Positions 26,499 to 35,502 of a stretch of 64,000 nt of DNA are shown one piece after another (the first letter of the stretch is position 1; each line of letters opens with the position of its first letter). The position numbers and the translations under genes are program-made. Location: positions 248,001 to 312,000 of the forward strand of contig CAWBJO010000007.1 of the NCBI GenBank assembly GCA_963789175.1, written 5' to 3'. This DNA comes from CAWBJO01 sp963789175 (GTDB lineage Bacteria; Pseudomonadota; Alphaproteobacteria; Rhizobiales; Aestuariivirgaceae). The notes under the pieces are model-generated. The model saw only the letters and a program-made list of their open reading frames with translations. It was not told the origin of the DNA and made no database searches.

Positions 26499-27584
26499 AT
26501 GGCATACATCAAAACAGGGGTCGGCGCTGCGCTCGGCCTTGCGTGCCTCGCGGTTCCTTTGACCGGCGCCTTTTCGCAGGACAAGGCGTGGTATCCGTTC
26601 AAGGTCGAGGTGTGGGACCCGCCGTTCAACATGGAGAGTCCGCGCAAGGAGATGGACTACAGCCCGCTCGAAAAGGCGGCCCAGAAGTGGGACATCTGCG
26701 TGTCGTTCCCGCACATGAAGGACGCCTACTGGCTCGCCGTCGCGTACGGCGTCGCCGAGGAGGCGAAGCGCGAGGGCGTCAAGATGACGCTCGTCGAGGC
26801 GGGAGGCTACACAAACCTCAACAAGCAGGTCTCGCAGATCGAGGACTGCGTCGCCGGCGGCGCCCAGGCGGTGATCATCGGGGCCATCTCCTTCGACGGC
26901 CTCAACAACCTAGTAAAGGAAGTGACGTCCAAGGGCATCCCGGTCATCGACGTCATCAACGGCATGTCGTCGCCCGACCTGACCGCGAAATCGCTCGTGT
27001 CGTTCGGCGAGATGGGCTTCAAGGCGGGTGAATACATCGCCAAGCAGCACCCGAAAGGATCGGGCAAGGTCAAGGTCGCCTGGTTCCCCGGACCGCCCGG
27101 CGCCGGCTGGGTCGAGGCCGGAAACACCGGTTTCCTCGACGCAGTGAAAGACTCCGACATCGAGGTCGTCGACACCAAGTACGGCGACACCGGCAAGGAG
27201 ATCCAGCTCAAGCTCGTCGAAGACGTGATGGAGGCGCATCCCGACATCAACTACATCGTCGGAACCTCCCCCACCTCGGAAGCCGCCGTCCAACTGCTGC
27301 GCGACCGCGGGCTGCAGGACAAGATCAAGGTCCTGGCCTACTACTTCACGCCCGGCGTGTACGAGAACATCAAGAAGGGCTCGGTCCTCGCCGCGCCAAC
27401 GGATTCGGCGGTCATCCAGGGCCGCGTCGCCATAGACCAGGCGGTGCGGGCGCTCGAGAAGCAGGATTTCCCGAAGCACGTCGGGCCGAAGCTCTACGTG
27501 ATCGACTCCAGCAACATCGAGAGCTTCGACTATCCCTCGTCGCTGGCGCCTGCCGACTACAAGCCCGTCTTCACGGTGGACTAG
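26499..27584 (+). CDS. TorT-like periplasmic binding protein of ABC importer
   Basis: A 361-residue type-I periplasmic binding protein resembling E. coli TorT (blocks F-P-H-M-K-D-A-Y-W-L-A-V-A-Y-G and E-A-G-G-Y). The signal peptide ends near A-F-S-Q. The ATG used has a GGGAGGA ribosome site; a longer in-frame ORF upstream lacks one. TorT itself senses trimethylamine N-oxide with a kinase, but here an ATPase and permease follow directly, so the protein serves uptake. Ligand unknown; the operon's carboxylase genes suggest an amide, lactam or similar nitrogen compound. Confidence 0.87.
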   Translation: MAYIKTGVGAALGLACLAVPLTGAFSQDKAWYPFKVEVWDPPFNMESPRKEMDYSPLEKAAQKWDICVSFPHMKDAYWLAVAYGVAEEAKREGVKMTLVEAGGYTNLNKQVSQIEDCVAGGAQAVIIGAISFDGLNNLVKEVTSKGIPVIDVINGMSSPDLTAKSLVSFGEMGFKAGEYIAKQHPKGSGKVKVAWFPGPPGAGWVEAGNTGFLDAVKDSDIEVVDTKYGDTGKEIQLKLVEDVMEAHPDINYIVGTSPTSEAAVQLLRDRGLQDKIKVLAYYFTPGVYENIKKGSVLAAPTDSAVIQGRVAIDQAVRALEKQDFPKHVGPKLYVIDSSNIESFDYPSSLAPADYKPVFTVD

Positions 27585-27603
27585 CCGTTCAAGACGCTGT
27601 CGC

Positions 27604-29157
27604 ATGCGGACGGCAGACACACCTCAGTCTTCGGCATCGGCGCCCAATGACGCCGGTGCCGCAGACCTCCTCGTTCTCAAGGGCGTTTCGAAGCGCTTTC
27701 CCGGCGTCGATGCGCTCGTCGACGTCGACTTCGACCTGAAGGCCGGAGAGGTTCACGTCCTCTTCGGCGAGAACGGGGCGGGAAAGTCGACGCTCATCTC
27801 GCTCGTCTCGGGTGTTTTGCCGCCGTCGGCGGGAAGCATGTTCCTGAACGGCGTCGAGACAAAGCTCAAATCCGTCTACGAAGCGAACCAGCTGGGCATT
27901 CGCGCCGTGTACCAGGAATTTTCGCTGGTTCCGCAGCTCACGGTCGAGGAGAACCTGTTCCTCGGTTCGGAGCTCATGCGCGGCGGCTTCCTGGACAAGC
28001 GGGAGATACACAGGCGGACCGTCGAGATCCTCGGCAAGCTGAACTTTCCCCTCAGTCCCAACGCGCGCGTCGCGTACCTGTCGCGCGCCGAGCAGCAAAT
28101 GGTCGAGATCGCCAAGGCGTTCCGCGGCACGCCCTCCATCCTCGTCTTCGACGAACCTACCGCCTCGCTCACCGAGCGCGAAACGGAACGCCTGTTCGCA
28201 CTGATCGACCAGACGAGGAGGCAGGGGGTCGGCATCATCTACATCACGCATCGCATGGGCGAGATCCGCCGCATCGGCGACCGCATCACGGTGCTTCGCG
28301 ACGGGCGCAAGGTCGCAACCGTCGATGCGAAATCGAGCCGGGACGACCGCCTCATCGAGATGATGACCGGACGAAAGATCACCCAGGTCTTCCCGACGAT
28401 CCGCTACTCGCCGGGCGAGGAATTGCTCAAGGTCGAAAACCTCACGCTCGCCTCGCGAACGGTGCGCAATGTGTCGATCACGGTCCGGGCCGGAGAGGTC
28501 GTGGGCATCGCCGGGCTCGTGGGGTCGGGCAAGTCCGACGTCGGACGAGCGGCATTCGGGCTGAGCAAGGTCGCTGCGGGTAGCATCCTATACCTGGGGC
28601 ACGACATCTCGGGCGCGAGTGTTCGCAGCCGGTTGAAGGCCGGGATCTTCTACGTTCCCTCGGACCGGCGCGCCGAAGGCCTCGTCCTGTCGCGGGGCGT
28701 CCGCGAAAACATCGCGCTACCGTCGCTCGACCGGCCGGAATTCGCCGGTCCCATCCTTCTCAGGCGCAGCGAGGAGCGGCGAGTCACGCGCCGCCTCGCC
28801 GAGCGCGTCGATCTAAGGCCGCTGCAGATGGAACGCGATATCGAGCACTTTTCGGGCGGCAACCAGCAGAAGGTGATGATCGCCAAGGCCCTGTCGCGGG
28901 AGGTGAGGCTCTTCATCTTCGACGAACCCACGGTCGGCGTGGATGTCGGCACCCGCGTCGCGATCTACAGCTTCATCCGAGACCTGTGCGAGGCGGGCGC
29001 CGGCATTCTCCTCATCTCTTCCGACTTGCCCGAAATCCTGCACCTGACGAACCGCACCTACGTCATGTATCGCGGCGAGCTTCGGGCCGAACTCAAAGGA
29101 AGCGCCATCACCCAGGACGCCGTCCTCGGCCACTTCTTCGAGAGGGAGGCGGCCTGA
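27604..29157 (+). CDS. ABC transporter ATP-binding protein, two-domain (RbsA/MglA type)
   Basis: A 517-residue doubled ABC ATPase of the CUT2 class. Domain 1 has Walker A G-E-N-G-A-G-K-S-T and Walker B I-L-V-F-D-E-P; domain 2 has the degenerate P-loop G-L-V-G-S-G-K-S-D, signature F-S-G-G-N-Q-Q-K and Walker B L-F-I-F-D-E-P. The domain-1 signature reads L-S-R-A-E-Q-Q-M, typical of this class. Its TGA overlaps the permease ATG. Confidence 0.92.
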   Translation: MRTADTPQSSASAPNDAGAADLLVLKGVSKRFPGVDALVDVDFDLKAGEVHVLFGENGAGKSTLISLVSGVLPPSAGSMFLNGVETKLKSVYEANQLGIRAVYQEFSLVPQLTVEENLFLGSELMRGGFLDKREIHRRTVEILGKLNFPLSPNARVAYLSRAEQQMVEIAKAFRGTPSILVFDEPTASLTERETERLFALIDQTRRQGVGIIYITHRMGEIRRIGDRITVLRDGRKVATVDAKSSRDDRLIEMMTGRKITQVFPTIRYSPGEELLKVENLTLASRTVRNVSITVRAGEVVGIAGLVGSGKSDVGRAAFGLSKVAAGSILYLGHDISGASVRSRLKAGIFYVPSDRRAEGLVLSRGVRENIALPSLDRPEFAGPILLRRSEERRVTRRLAERVDLRPLQMERDIEHFSGGNQQKVMIAKALSREVRLFIFDEPTVGVDVGTRVAIYSFIRDLCEAGAGILLISSDLPEILHLTNRTYVMYRGELRAELKGSAITQDAVLGHFFEREAA

Positions 29158-30185
29158 TGACGGCGACAGGCGAGCGGGCAGGCCAGGGCGCCTCGCCGGT
29201 TGCGACATGGATCAAGCTCGCCTTCGTCCGGCTCGGAGTCCTGCCGTTTCTGCTCCTCATTGCGCTCATCGTGTTCACGGCGATGTCGGGCAACTTCCTG
29301 ACCATCAATAACCTCATCAACGTGGCGCGGCAGTCGACCTACCTGGTGATGGTGGCGATGGGCCAGATGCTGGCGCTGCTGACCGGCGGCTTCGACCTTT
29401 CGGTGGGCACCATCCTCGCCGTCACCTCGGTGGTCGGCGCGCTGGCGATGGCGAGCTTCTTCGCCGCCTATCCCGACATGGTATGGGCGGCGGTCGCGGT
29501 CGGCGCGCTGGCGGGCTTCGGAGCCGGTCTCGCGGTAGGCATCGTCAACGGCGCCGGGGTCGCGCTCTTCAGCGTGTCGCCATTCATGATGACGCTCGGC
29601 CTGGCGTCGGTCGGTTTCGGCGTCGCCCTCTACCTCACCGGCGGTGTGCCGGTGTACGGGATTCCCGACGTGTACGGTGCCGTCTTCGGATTCGGGCGCG
29701 TTTTCGGGCTACCGGCGCCGGTGTACATCACGGCGATCTTCGCGGTGGCGATGTACGTGCTCCTGAACTGGACCCGGCTCGGGCGCTATCTCTACGCGGT
29801 CGGCGGCAATCTCAAGGCCTCGCAGCTTTCCGGCATCGACACGAGAAAGACGCTCTTCCTCGCCTACGTGCTGTGCGCCGGCCTCACGTCGATGTCGGGC
29901 CTGATGCTGACGGCGCGGCTGGAGACGGGCGAGGCGAACATCGGAGCCTCCATGCCGCTCGAGTCCATCGCCGCCTGTGTCATCGGCGGCGTCAGCCTGC
30001 GCGGCGGCGTCGGCCGGGTGAGCAACGTCGTGCTCGGCGCCATCTTCATCAATCTCATCCAGAACGGGATGAACCTGGCGCGCATCGACAGCTACCTGCA
30101 GACGGTGGTGATTGGCGTCCTGCTGATCCTGGCGGTCGTCGCCGACCAGTTCCGGCTGCGCATCATCGCAGAGATGCGCGACTGA
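29157..30185 (+). CDS. ABC transporter permease, ribose type
   Basis: A 342-residue CUT2 permease with about 10 hydrophobic segments; conserved L-T-G-G-F-D-L-S-V-G-T-I and A-V-G-G-N-L-K-A-S-Q blocks. The start overlaps the ATPase stop and the stop overlaps the next gene's start (TGATG at both), so all three are translationally coupled. Confidence 0.92.
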   Translation: MTATGERAGQGASPVATWIKLAFVRLGVLPFLLLIALIVFTAMSGNFLTINNLINVARQSTYLVMVAMGQMLALLTGGFDLSVGTILAVTSVVGALAMASFFAAYPDMVWAAVAVGALAGFGAGLAVGIVNGAGVALFSVSPFMMTLGLASVGFGVALYLTGGVPVYGIPDVYGAVFGFGRVFGLPAPVYITAIFAVAMYVLLNWTRLGRYLYAVGGNLKASQLSGIDTRKTLFLAYVLCAGLTSMSGLMLTARLETGEANIGASMPLESIAACVIGGVSLRGGVGRVSNVVLGAIFINLIQNGMNLARIDSYLQTVVIGVLLILAVVADQFRLRIIAEMRD

Positions 30186-31168
30186 TGATCCGTGCTGCGT
30201 CCATAGGTCTTGGCTGGTGGGCGGGCGAGTTGGCGCAGGCCATTCAGGGCAAATCCGACCGGATCCGCATCGACAGCTGCTATTCGCGCGGCGAAGCGAA
30301 GCGGCACGACTTCGCCGCCAAGCACAAGACGCGAACCCATGCGAGCCTGGAAGCATTGCTCGGCGATGAGTCCATCGACGCGATCCTGGTGACGACGCCG
30401 CATTCGCTCCATGCCGAGCACACGATCGCCGCAGCGCGGGCCGGGAAGCACGTGTTCGTTGAGAAGCCGTTCACGCTTACCGCAGCGAGCGGCCGGGAGG
30501 CGGCTGCGGCGTGCGCCAAAGCCGGGGTGACGCTGGCGGTCGGCCAGAATCGGCGGTTCTCGGCGGTCGCGCAGGAGCTGCGCCGGATGGCGGACGCGGA
30601 CGAGCTCGGAACCATTCTTCATATCGAAGGAAACTTCTCATCGCCGTCGGCGACAAAGTGGCCGGCGGACCTGTGGCGGGCTAGCCGGATCGAAAGCCCG
30701 GCAGGCGGACTTGCCGGGCTTGGAGTGCACATCATCGATCTCATGACCTGGCTCGGTGGCAGGGTGCGGAGAACGTTCGGAATCGCCAAGCGGCGGGTGC
30801 TGTCGATCGACATCGACGACACGACGAGCGCGCTGTTCGAACTGAGCTCCGGAGCGACCGCCTATCTCGGGACCATGTGCGCCGCGCCGCACACGGTGAC
30901 ATTCAACGTCTTCGCGACGAAGGCCAGCGTGTTCGCCAACATCGACCGGAACGAATTTCGCATCGAACGGCAAGGCAGGGAGCCGGTGCTGAAGACGCTC
31001 GAACCGGTAGCGACGCTCACCGCCGAGCTCGAGGAGTTCGCCGCCGCATGCGCAGGCGAGGGGCGGTTCCGGGTTACTCCGGAAGAAGCCATCCATACCG
31101 TGGCAGTCATGGAGGCCATCACCCGTTCGGCCGCGGACGGCGGCAGGCCAGTCGAGATACGTGAATGA
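30185..31168 (+). CDS. Gfo/Idh/MocA-family oxidoreductase
   Basis: A 327-residue NAD(P)-dependent dehydrogenase: N-terminal Rossmann fold (S-I-G-L-G-W-W-A-G) and the family's E-K-P-F motif (V-F-V-E-K-P-F), followed by the C-terminal alpha/beta domain with G-L-G-V-H-I-I-D. Overlaps the permease by 1 bp, so it belongs to the same operon. It may oxidise the imported substrate before the Pxp/biotin carboxylase enzymes act. Substrate unknown. Confidence 0.88.
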   Translation: MIRAASIGLGWWAGELAQAIQGKSDRIRIDSCYSRGEAKRHDFAAKHKTRTHASLEALLGDESIDAILVTTPHSLHAEHTIAAARAGKHVFVEKPFTLTAASGREAAAACAKAGVTLAVGQNRRFSAVAQELRRMADADELGTILHIEGNFSSPSATKWPADLWRASRIESPAGGLAGLGVHIIDLMTWLGGRVRRTFGIAKRRVLSIDIDDTTSALFELSSGATAYLGTMCAAPHTVTFNVFATKASVFANIDRNEFRIERQGREPVLKTLEPVATLTAELEEFAAACAGEGRFRVTPEEAIHTVAVMEAITRSAADGGRPVEIRE

Positions 31169-31187
31169 AACGCAAGGAGGTGGCGCG

Positions 31188-31916
31188 ATGACGATCATCA
31201 ACTGCGACATGGGAGAAGCCTACGGCCTCTACCGGATGGGCGACGACGAGGGCATCATGCCGCTCATCACCGTCGCCAACGTCGCATGCGGCTTTCACGC
31301 TTCGGACTTCAACCACATGGCAAGGACGGTCCGGCTCGCCAAGAGGCACGGCGTAAAGGTCGGTGCCCATCCATCGCTTCCCGACCTCCAGGGGTTCGGC
31401 CGCCGCGAGATGAAAATGGGGCGCGAGGAGCTCAGGAACTGCATCGTCTACCAGGTCGGCGCGCTCAAGGCGTTCCTGGATGCGGAGGGAATTGAGCTCA
31501 ATCACATCAAGCCGCATGGCGCGCTCTATGGCATGGCGGCGCGGATGGAAGAGGTGGCGCAGGCGGTTGCTGACGCCAACGACGTGTTCAAGGTGCCGCT
31601 GATGGGGATGATCAACACCCAGCACGAGAAGGTGTACAAGGCGCGCGGGCACGGCTTCATCTCGGAATTCTATACCGACCTCGACTACAACGACGAGGGC
31701 GGCCTCATCATCACGCGCGAGCACGATGCCCGCGACCCGGGCGAGGCGGCGGCCCGCTCGCTGCGCGCCATCAAGGAGGGAAAGACGCGCTCCATCGGCG
31801 GCAAGGACGTGGCGGTGGGCGCCGATGCGATCTGCGTCCATTCCGATACTCCGAACGCCGTCGCCATCACGCGGGCGGTGCGCGACGCGCTCAAACCCTA
31901 TCTCAATGCCGCATGA
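31188..31916 (+). CDS. pxpA: LamB/YcsF family protein, 5-oxoprolinase subunit A (PxpA)
   Basis: A 242-residue LamB/YcsF-family protein (I-N-C-D-M-G-E-A-Y-G at the N-terminus, N-V-A-C-G-F-H-A and K-P-H-G-A-L-Y). In E. coli PxpA works with PxpB and PxpC in ATP-driven opening of 5-oxoproline. A strong AAGGAGGT site 7-14 nt upstream fixes this start. Here biotin carboxylase and biotin carrier genes sit between pxpA and pxpBC, so the chemistry may be carboxylation-driven hydrolysis of an amide or lactam. Confidence 0.88.
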   Translation: MTIINCDMGEAYGLYRMGDDEGIMPLITVANVACGFHASDFNHMARTVRLAKRHGVKVGAHPSLPDLQGFGRREMKMGREELRNCIVYQVGALKAFLDAEGIELNHIKPHGALYGMAARMEEVAQAVADANDVFKVPLMGMINTQHEKVYKARGHGFISEFYTDLDYNDEGGLIITREHDARDPGEAAARSLRAIKEGKTRSIGGKDVAVGADAICVHSDTPNAVAITRAVRDALKPYLNAA

Positions 31917-31940
31917 AATAACGGATCACAGGAAGACAAC

Positions 31941-32183
31941 ATGGCGAAGAAGCAGATTCTCTCCCCGTTGCCCGGCACGTTCTATCGCCGGCCGTCTCCC
32001 GACCAGCCGGCCTACAAGAACGACGGCGACACGGTAGCGGTAGGCGACGTCGTCGGGCTGGTGGAGGTGATGAAATCGTTCAACGAAGTGAAATCCGACG
32101 TTGCGGGGCGAATCGTGAGGTTCGTGACCGACAACGAAGAGGCGGTGATGGCAGGCCAGCCGCTGGTCGAAATCGAGAGCTGA
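31941..32183 (+). CDS. Short biotin carboxyl carrier protein
   Basis: An 80-residue biotinyl/lipoyl domain standing alone. The biotinylation lysine is Lys45 in E-V-M-K-S-F; the usual motif is M-K-M, so the residue after the lysine is serine. D-V-V-G-L-V-E and the G-R-I-V hairpin partner strand are present. It is far shorter than acetyl-CoA carboxylase AccB (no N-terminal thumb region). With the adjacent biotin carboxylase and PxpB/PxpC it can supply the carrier of a split urea-carboxylase-like enzyme. Confidence 0.88.
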   Translation: MAKKQILSPLPGTFYRRPSPDQPAYKNDGDTVAVGDVVGLVEVMKSFNEVKSDVAGRIVRFVTDNEEAVMAGQPLVEIES

Positions 32184-32198
32184 AGACCGGCGCCCGCC

Positions 32199-33575
32199 AT
32201 GCCGATCACCTCGCTGCTCATTGCCAATCGCGGTGAGATCGCCGTCCGCATCATCCGGGCGGCGCGCGAGCTCGGCATGCGCACCATCCAGGCCCACAGC
32301 GCCGCCGACAGGGAATCGCTGGCGGTGAAGCTCGCGGACGAGGCGATCGACATCGGACCGGCGCATGCGAGCAAGTCCTATCTCAACATATCGGCGATCG
32401 TCGAAGCGGCTCGGCGGACCGGCGCCGAGGCGATTCACCCCGGCTACGGCTTCCTCGCCGAGAACGCAGCTTTTGCGGATGCGGTCGAAGGAGCGGGTCT
32501 CATCTTCGTCGGCCCGAAAGCCGATACGATCCGACTCATGGGCGACAAGGTGGGGGCACGGCGGGCGGCGGCTGCGGCCGGCGTGCCGACGGTGCCCGGC
32601 AGCGACGGGCGGGTGAGTTCGCTTTCAGAGGCGCGCGACGTCATCGAGCGGACCGGCTTTCCCGTCATGATCAAGGCCGCCGCCGGCGGCGGCGGGCGCG
32701 GCATCCGGATCGCCAGGGACCCGGCCGAGTTCGAGCGGTACTTCCCGCAAGCCCAGGGCGAGGCGCAGGCGGCGTTCGGCGACGGCGGCCTCTATCTCGA
32801 AAAGGTCATCGAGCAGGCGCGGCATATCGAGGTGCAGGTGCTGGGCGACGGCCGCAACGTGGTCCATTGCTACGAGCGTGAATGCTCCCTGCAGCGCCGG
32901 CGCCAGAAAGTCTGGGAGGAGGCGCCATCGCCCAGCCTCACGAGCGAGATGCGCGCCGTGCTGTGCTCGCTGGCGGTGAAGCTCGCCAGCAGCGTGAACT
33001 ACCGCGGGGCGGGAACGCTCGAGTTCCTCTATGACGAGCAGGAACGGGCGTTCCATTTCATCGAGATGAACACCCGCATCCAGGTCGAGCACCCGGTCAG
33101 CGAATTCGTCACGGGAATCGACCTGGTGCGGGAGATGCTTCGCATCGCCGGAGGCGAGCCGCTCCGCCTGAAGCAGGGCGACATCGCCATGCGCGGGCAC
33201 GCCATCGAGGTGCGCATCAATGCCGAGGATCCGGACGCCGATTTCCGGCCGCAACCCGGAACGGTCGGCGAACTCCACATTCCCGGTGGCCCCGGCGTGC
33301 GTTTCGACACCATGATCTATCCGGGCTACACGGTTCCGCCGTTCTACGACTCGCTGCTCGCCAAGCTCATCGTGTGGGACGACAGCCGCGAGGCCGCCTT
33401 GGCGCGGCTAAAGCGGGCGCTCGACGAGCTGCAGATCGGCGGCATCACGACGACCAAGAAGCTGCACCAGGCCCTTCTCGCCAATAGCGACGTGAAGGCC
33501 GGGCGATTCCACACCCGCTGGCTCGAGCGCTGGCTCGACGGGGCGGTACAGTCAGCGACACAGCAGGGGAGGTGA
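32199..33575 (+). CDS. Biotin carboxylase (AccC-like subunit)
   Basis: A 458-residue ATP-grasp biotin carboxylase: N-terminal pre-ATP-grasp domain (L-I-A-N-R-G-E-I-A-V-R-I), glycine-rich ATP loop K-A-A-A-G-G-G-G-R-G, E-C-S-L-Q-R-R and catalytic E-M-N-T-R-I-Q-V-E-H. It carboxylates biotin on the carrier encoded 15 bp upstream. It is embedded in a pxp operon, so it is a dedicated paralogue and probably not the fatty-acid-synthesis AccC. Confidence 0.92.
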   Translation: MPITSLLIANRGEIAVRIIRAARELGMRTIQAHSAADRESLAVKLADEAIDIGPAHASKSYLNISAIVEAARRTGAEAIHPGYGFLAENAAFADAVEGAGLIFVGPKADTIRLMGDKVGARRAAAAAGVPTVPGSDGRVSSLSEARDVIERTGFPVMIKAAAGGGGRGIRIARDPAEFERYFPQAQGEAQAAFGDGGLYLEKVIEQARHIEVQVLGDGRNVVHCYERECSLQRRRQKVWEEAPSPSLTSEMRAVLCSLAVKLASSVNYRGAGTLEFLYDEQERAFHFIEMNTRIQVEHPVSEFVTGIDLVREMLRIAGGEPLRLKQGDIAMRGHAIEVRINAEDPDADFRPQPGTVGELHIPGGPGVRFDTMIYPGYTVPPFYDSLLAKLIVWDDSREAALARLKRALDELQIGGITTTKKLHQALLANSDVKAGRFHTRWLERWLDGAVQSATQQGR

Positions 33576-33583
33576 GCATTGCC

Positions 33584-34456
33584 ATGAAAACCCGGTATTC
33601 CTACGGGGGCGACGATCACATCTTCGTCGAGGTCGACGAGGAGATGTCGCTCGAGGCGTTCTTCAAGAGCCTGTCGGTCACCAACGCGCTCCGCGACGCG
33701 AAGATCAAGGGCGTGACGGAGATCTGTCCCGCCAACGCGTCGTTCCAGGTGAAGTTCGATCCCGACGCGATCGGTCCCGACGACATGCTCGCCGAAGTGA
33801 AGCGTCTCGAGGAGTCGGCGTCGTCGGATTCAGTGTTGAAGACACGGATCATCGAGATTCCCGTCTACTACAACGATCCATGGACCCGTGAAACGCTGAT
33901 GCGTTTCCGCGAACGCCATCAGGATCCGAAAAGCACCGATATCGAGTACGCCGCGCGCGTCAACGAGCTCGACGGGCCCGACGGCTTCATCAAGGCGCAT
34001 TCGGGCTCGCCGTGGTTCGTGTCGATGGTCGGGTTCGTCGCCGGCCTGCCCTTCCTCTACCAGATGGTCGACCGCAAGCGGCAGATCGAGGTTCCAAAGT
34101 ACCTGCGTCCCAGAACCGACACCCCGAAGCTCACGGTCGGGCACGGCGGATGCTTCGGCTGCATCTACTCGGTGCGCGGCGCCGGCGGCTACCAGATGTT
34201 CGGCATCACGCCGATGCCCATCTACGATCCCAAGCAGGAGATCAAGTACCTGCGCGACTTCATGGTGTTCTTCCGGCCCGGCGACATCGTGAAATGGAAG
34301 CCGATCGACCGGGAGACCTACGATGCGACCGTGAAGGACGTCGAGACCGGCAAGTTCCAGCCGCTGATGCGCGACGTGACGTTCTCGCAGGAAGAGTTCA
34401 GCAAGGACATCGACGCCTACAACCGCAAGCTCGACGAGGTTCTCCATGGTCATTAA
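33584..34456 (+). CDS. pxpB: KipI/PxpB family subunit (AHS1 domain)
   Basis: A 290-residue protein with the KipI/AHS1 fold in its C-terminal two-thirds (F-V-A-G-L-P-F-L-Y-Q and G-G-C-F-G-C-I-Y regions) and an extra N-terminal ~85 residues. AHS1 is also one half of the carboxyltransferase domain of urea carboxylase. The start is uncertain: the ATG has AGGGGAGG 11 nt upstream, while a GTG 12 bp earlier overlaps the carboxylase stop. Overlaps pxpC by 11 bp. Confidence 0.83.
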   Translation: MKTRYSYGGDDHIFVEVDEEMSLEAFFKSLSVTNALRDAKIKGVTEICPANASFQVKFDPDAIGPDDMLAEVKRLEESASSDSVLKTRIIEIPVYYNDPWTRETLMRFRERHQDPKSTDIEYAARVNELDGPDGFIKAHSGSPWFVSMVGFVAGLPFLYQMVDRKRQIEVPKYLRPRTDTPKLTVGHGGCFGCIYSVRGAGGYQMFGITPMPIYDPKQEIKYLRDFMVFFRPGDIVKWKPIDRETYDATVKDVETGKFQPLMRDVTFSQEEFSKDIDAYNRKLDEVLHGH

Positions 34457-35417
34457 GTTCATCGCTCCCGGCCTCGCCACCATGGTCCAGGATCTCGGCC
34501 GACCGGGCTATTACAACATCGGCATTCCGCTCTCGGGCGGCATGGACCGCTTTGCGCTTCGGTGCGCCAACCGACTGGTTGGCAACGACGAAGGGGCGGC
34601 CGTCCTCGAGGCGGTCTTCATGGGTCCGGAAATCGAGTTCGGCCGCGATGCGACCGTGGCCGTCACAGGCGCCGAGCTTCCGCCGAAGGTGAACGGAAAG
34701 ATGCAGGATCAGTGGACCTCGTTCGAAGTCAGGAAAGGCGACGTCCTGTCGTTCGACTACCTGAAGAGCGGAGCGCGGGCCTACATAGCGATCTCGGGCG
34801 GCATCGACGTGCCGGTGGTGCTGGGCAGCCGCTCCACCTATGCGCTCGGCGCGCTGGGCGGACATGAGGGCCGCAAGCTCCAGGCAGGTGACCAGCTGAA
34901 GCTCGGCGCGGGGCGCGGGGCGAAGGCCGGTCGATCCATTCCGGCGAAACTGCGCCGCAAGCCGGATTCGAACGTGGAGCTTCGCATGCTTCCGGGCCTC
35001 TACTGGCATCGCATCACCGACGCGGCGGGACGGCAATTCTTCGAGGATACGTGGAAGGTGGCGCCGGAGGCGGACCGCATAGGCTACCGTTTCCGCGGCG
35101 GGAAGGCGCTCGAGTTCGTTCCCCGCACGCCGCCGTTCGGCGCCGGCTCCGATCCGTCGAACATCGTCGACGCGTGCTATCCCTACGGTTCAGTCCAGGT
35201 GCCTGGCGGAACGGAGCCGATCGTGCTGCACCGCGACGCCGTTTCGGGCGGCGGCTACTGCATGATCGGAACGGTCATCTCCGCGGACATGGATTTCATC
35301 GGCCAGCTGCAGCCGCACACGCCGGTGCGATTCGCCAAGGTCGACATGTCCACCGCGGCGAAAGCCCGAAAGGATCGCCACGCCCTGCTCGACCAGATGC
35401 GTGCAGCCTTGAGCTGA
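34446..35417 (+). CDS. pxpC: KipA/PxpC family biotin-dependent carboxyltransferase subunit (AHS2)
   Basis: A 323-residue AHS2-domain protein (L-A-T-M-V-Q-D-L-G-R-P-G-Y near the N-terminus; Y-I-A-I-S-G-G-I-D-V-P in mid-protein). It pairs with the AHS1 subunit just upstream; the overlap suggests a stoichiometric complex. In urea carboxylase the fused AHS1-AHS2 domain transfers CO2 from biotin to urea. Last gene of the ten-gene operon. Confidence 0.88.
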   Translation: MVIKFIAPGLATMVQDLGRPGYYNIGIPLSGGMDRFALRCANRLVGNDEGAAVLEAVFMGPEIEFGRDATVAVTGAELPPKVNGKMQDQWTSFEVRKGDVLSFDYLKSGARAYIAISGGIDVPVVLGSRSTYALGALGGHEGRKLQAGDQLKLGAGRGAKAGRSIPAKLRRKPDSNVELRMLPGLYWHRITDAAGRQFFEDTWKVAPEADRIGYRFRGGKALEFVPRTPPFGAGSDPSNIVDACYPYGSVQVPGGTEPIVLHRDAVSGGGYCMIGTVISADMDFIGQLQPHTPVRFAKVDMSTAAKARKDRHALLDQMRAALS

Positions 35418-35440
35418 CGCACGATACGGTTGCAAGGCAG

Positions 35441-35465
35441 GGAACCAGGTCGGAGCTCGATCGTT
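35441..35465 (+). promoter_or_regulatory. Predicted sigma-EcfG (general stress) promoter
   Basis: GGAAC at 35441-35445, 16-nt spacer, CGTT at 35462-35465: an exact match to the alphaproteobacterial EcfG consensus. It lies 37 bp before the ATG of the small membrane protein gene that follows. Confidence 0.7.
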
Positions 35466-35502
35466 GTCGAAGTGGTGACCAAACCACACAGGAGCGAGTT
35501 TC

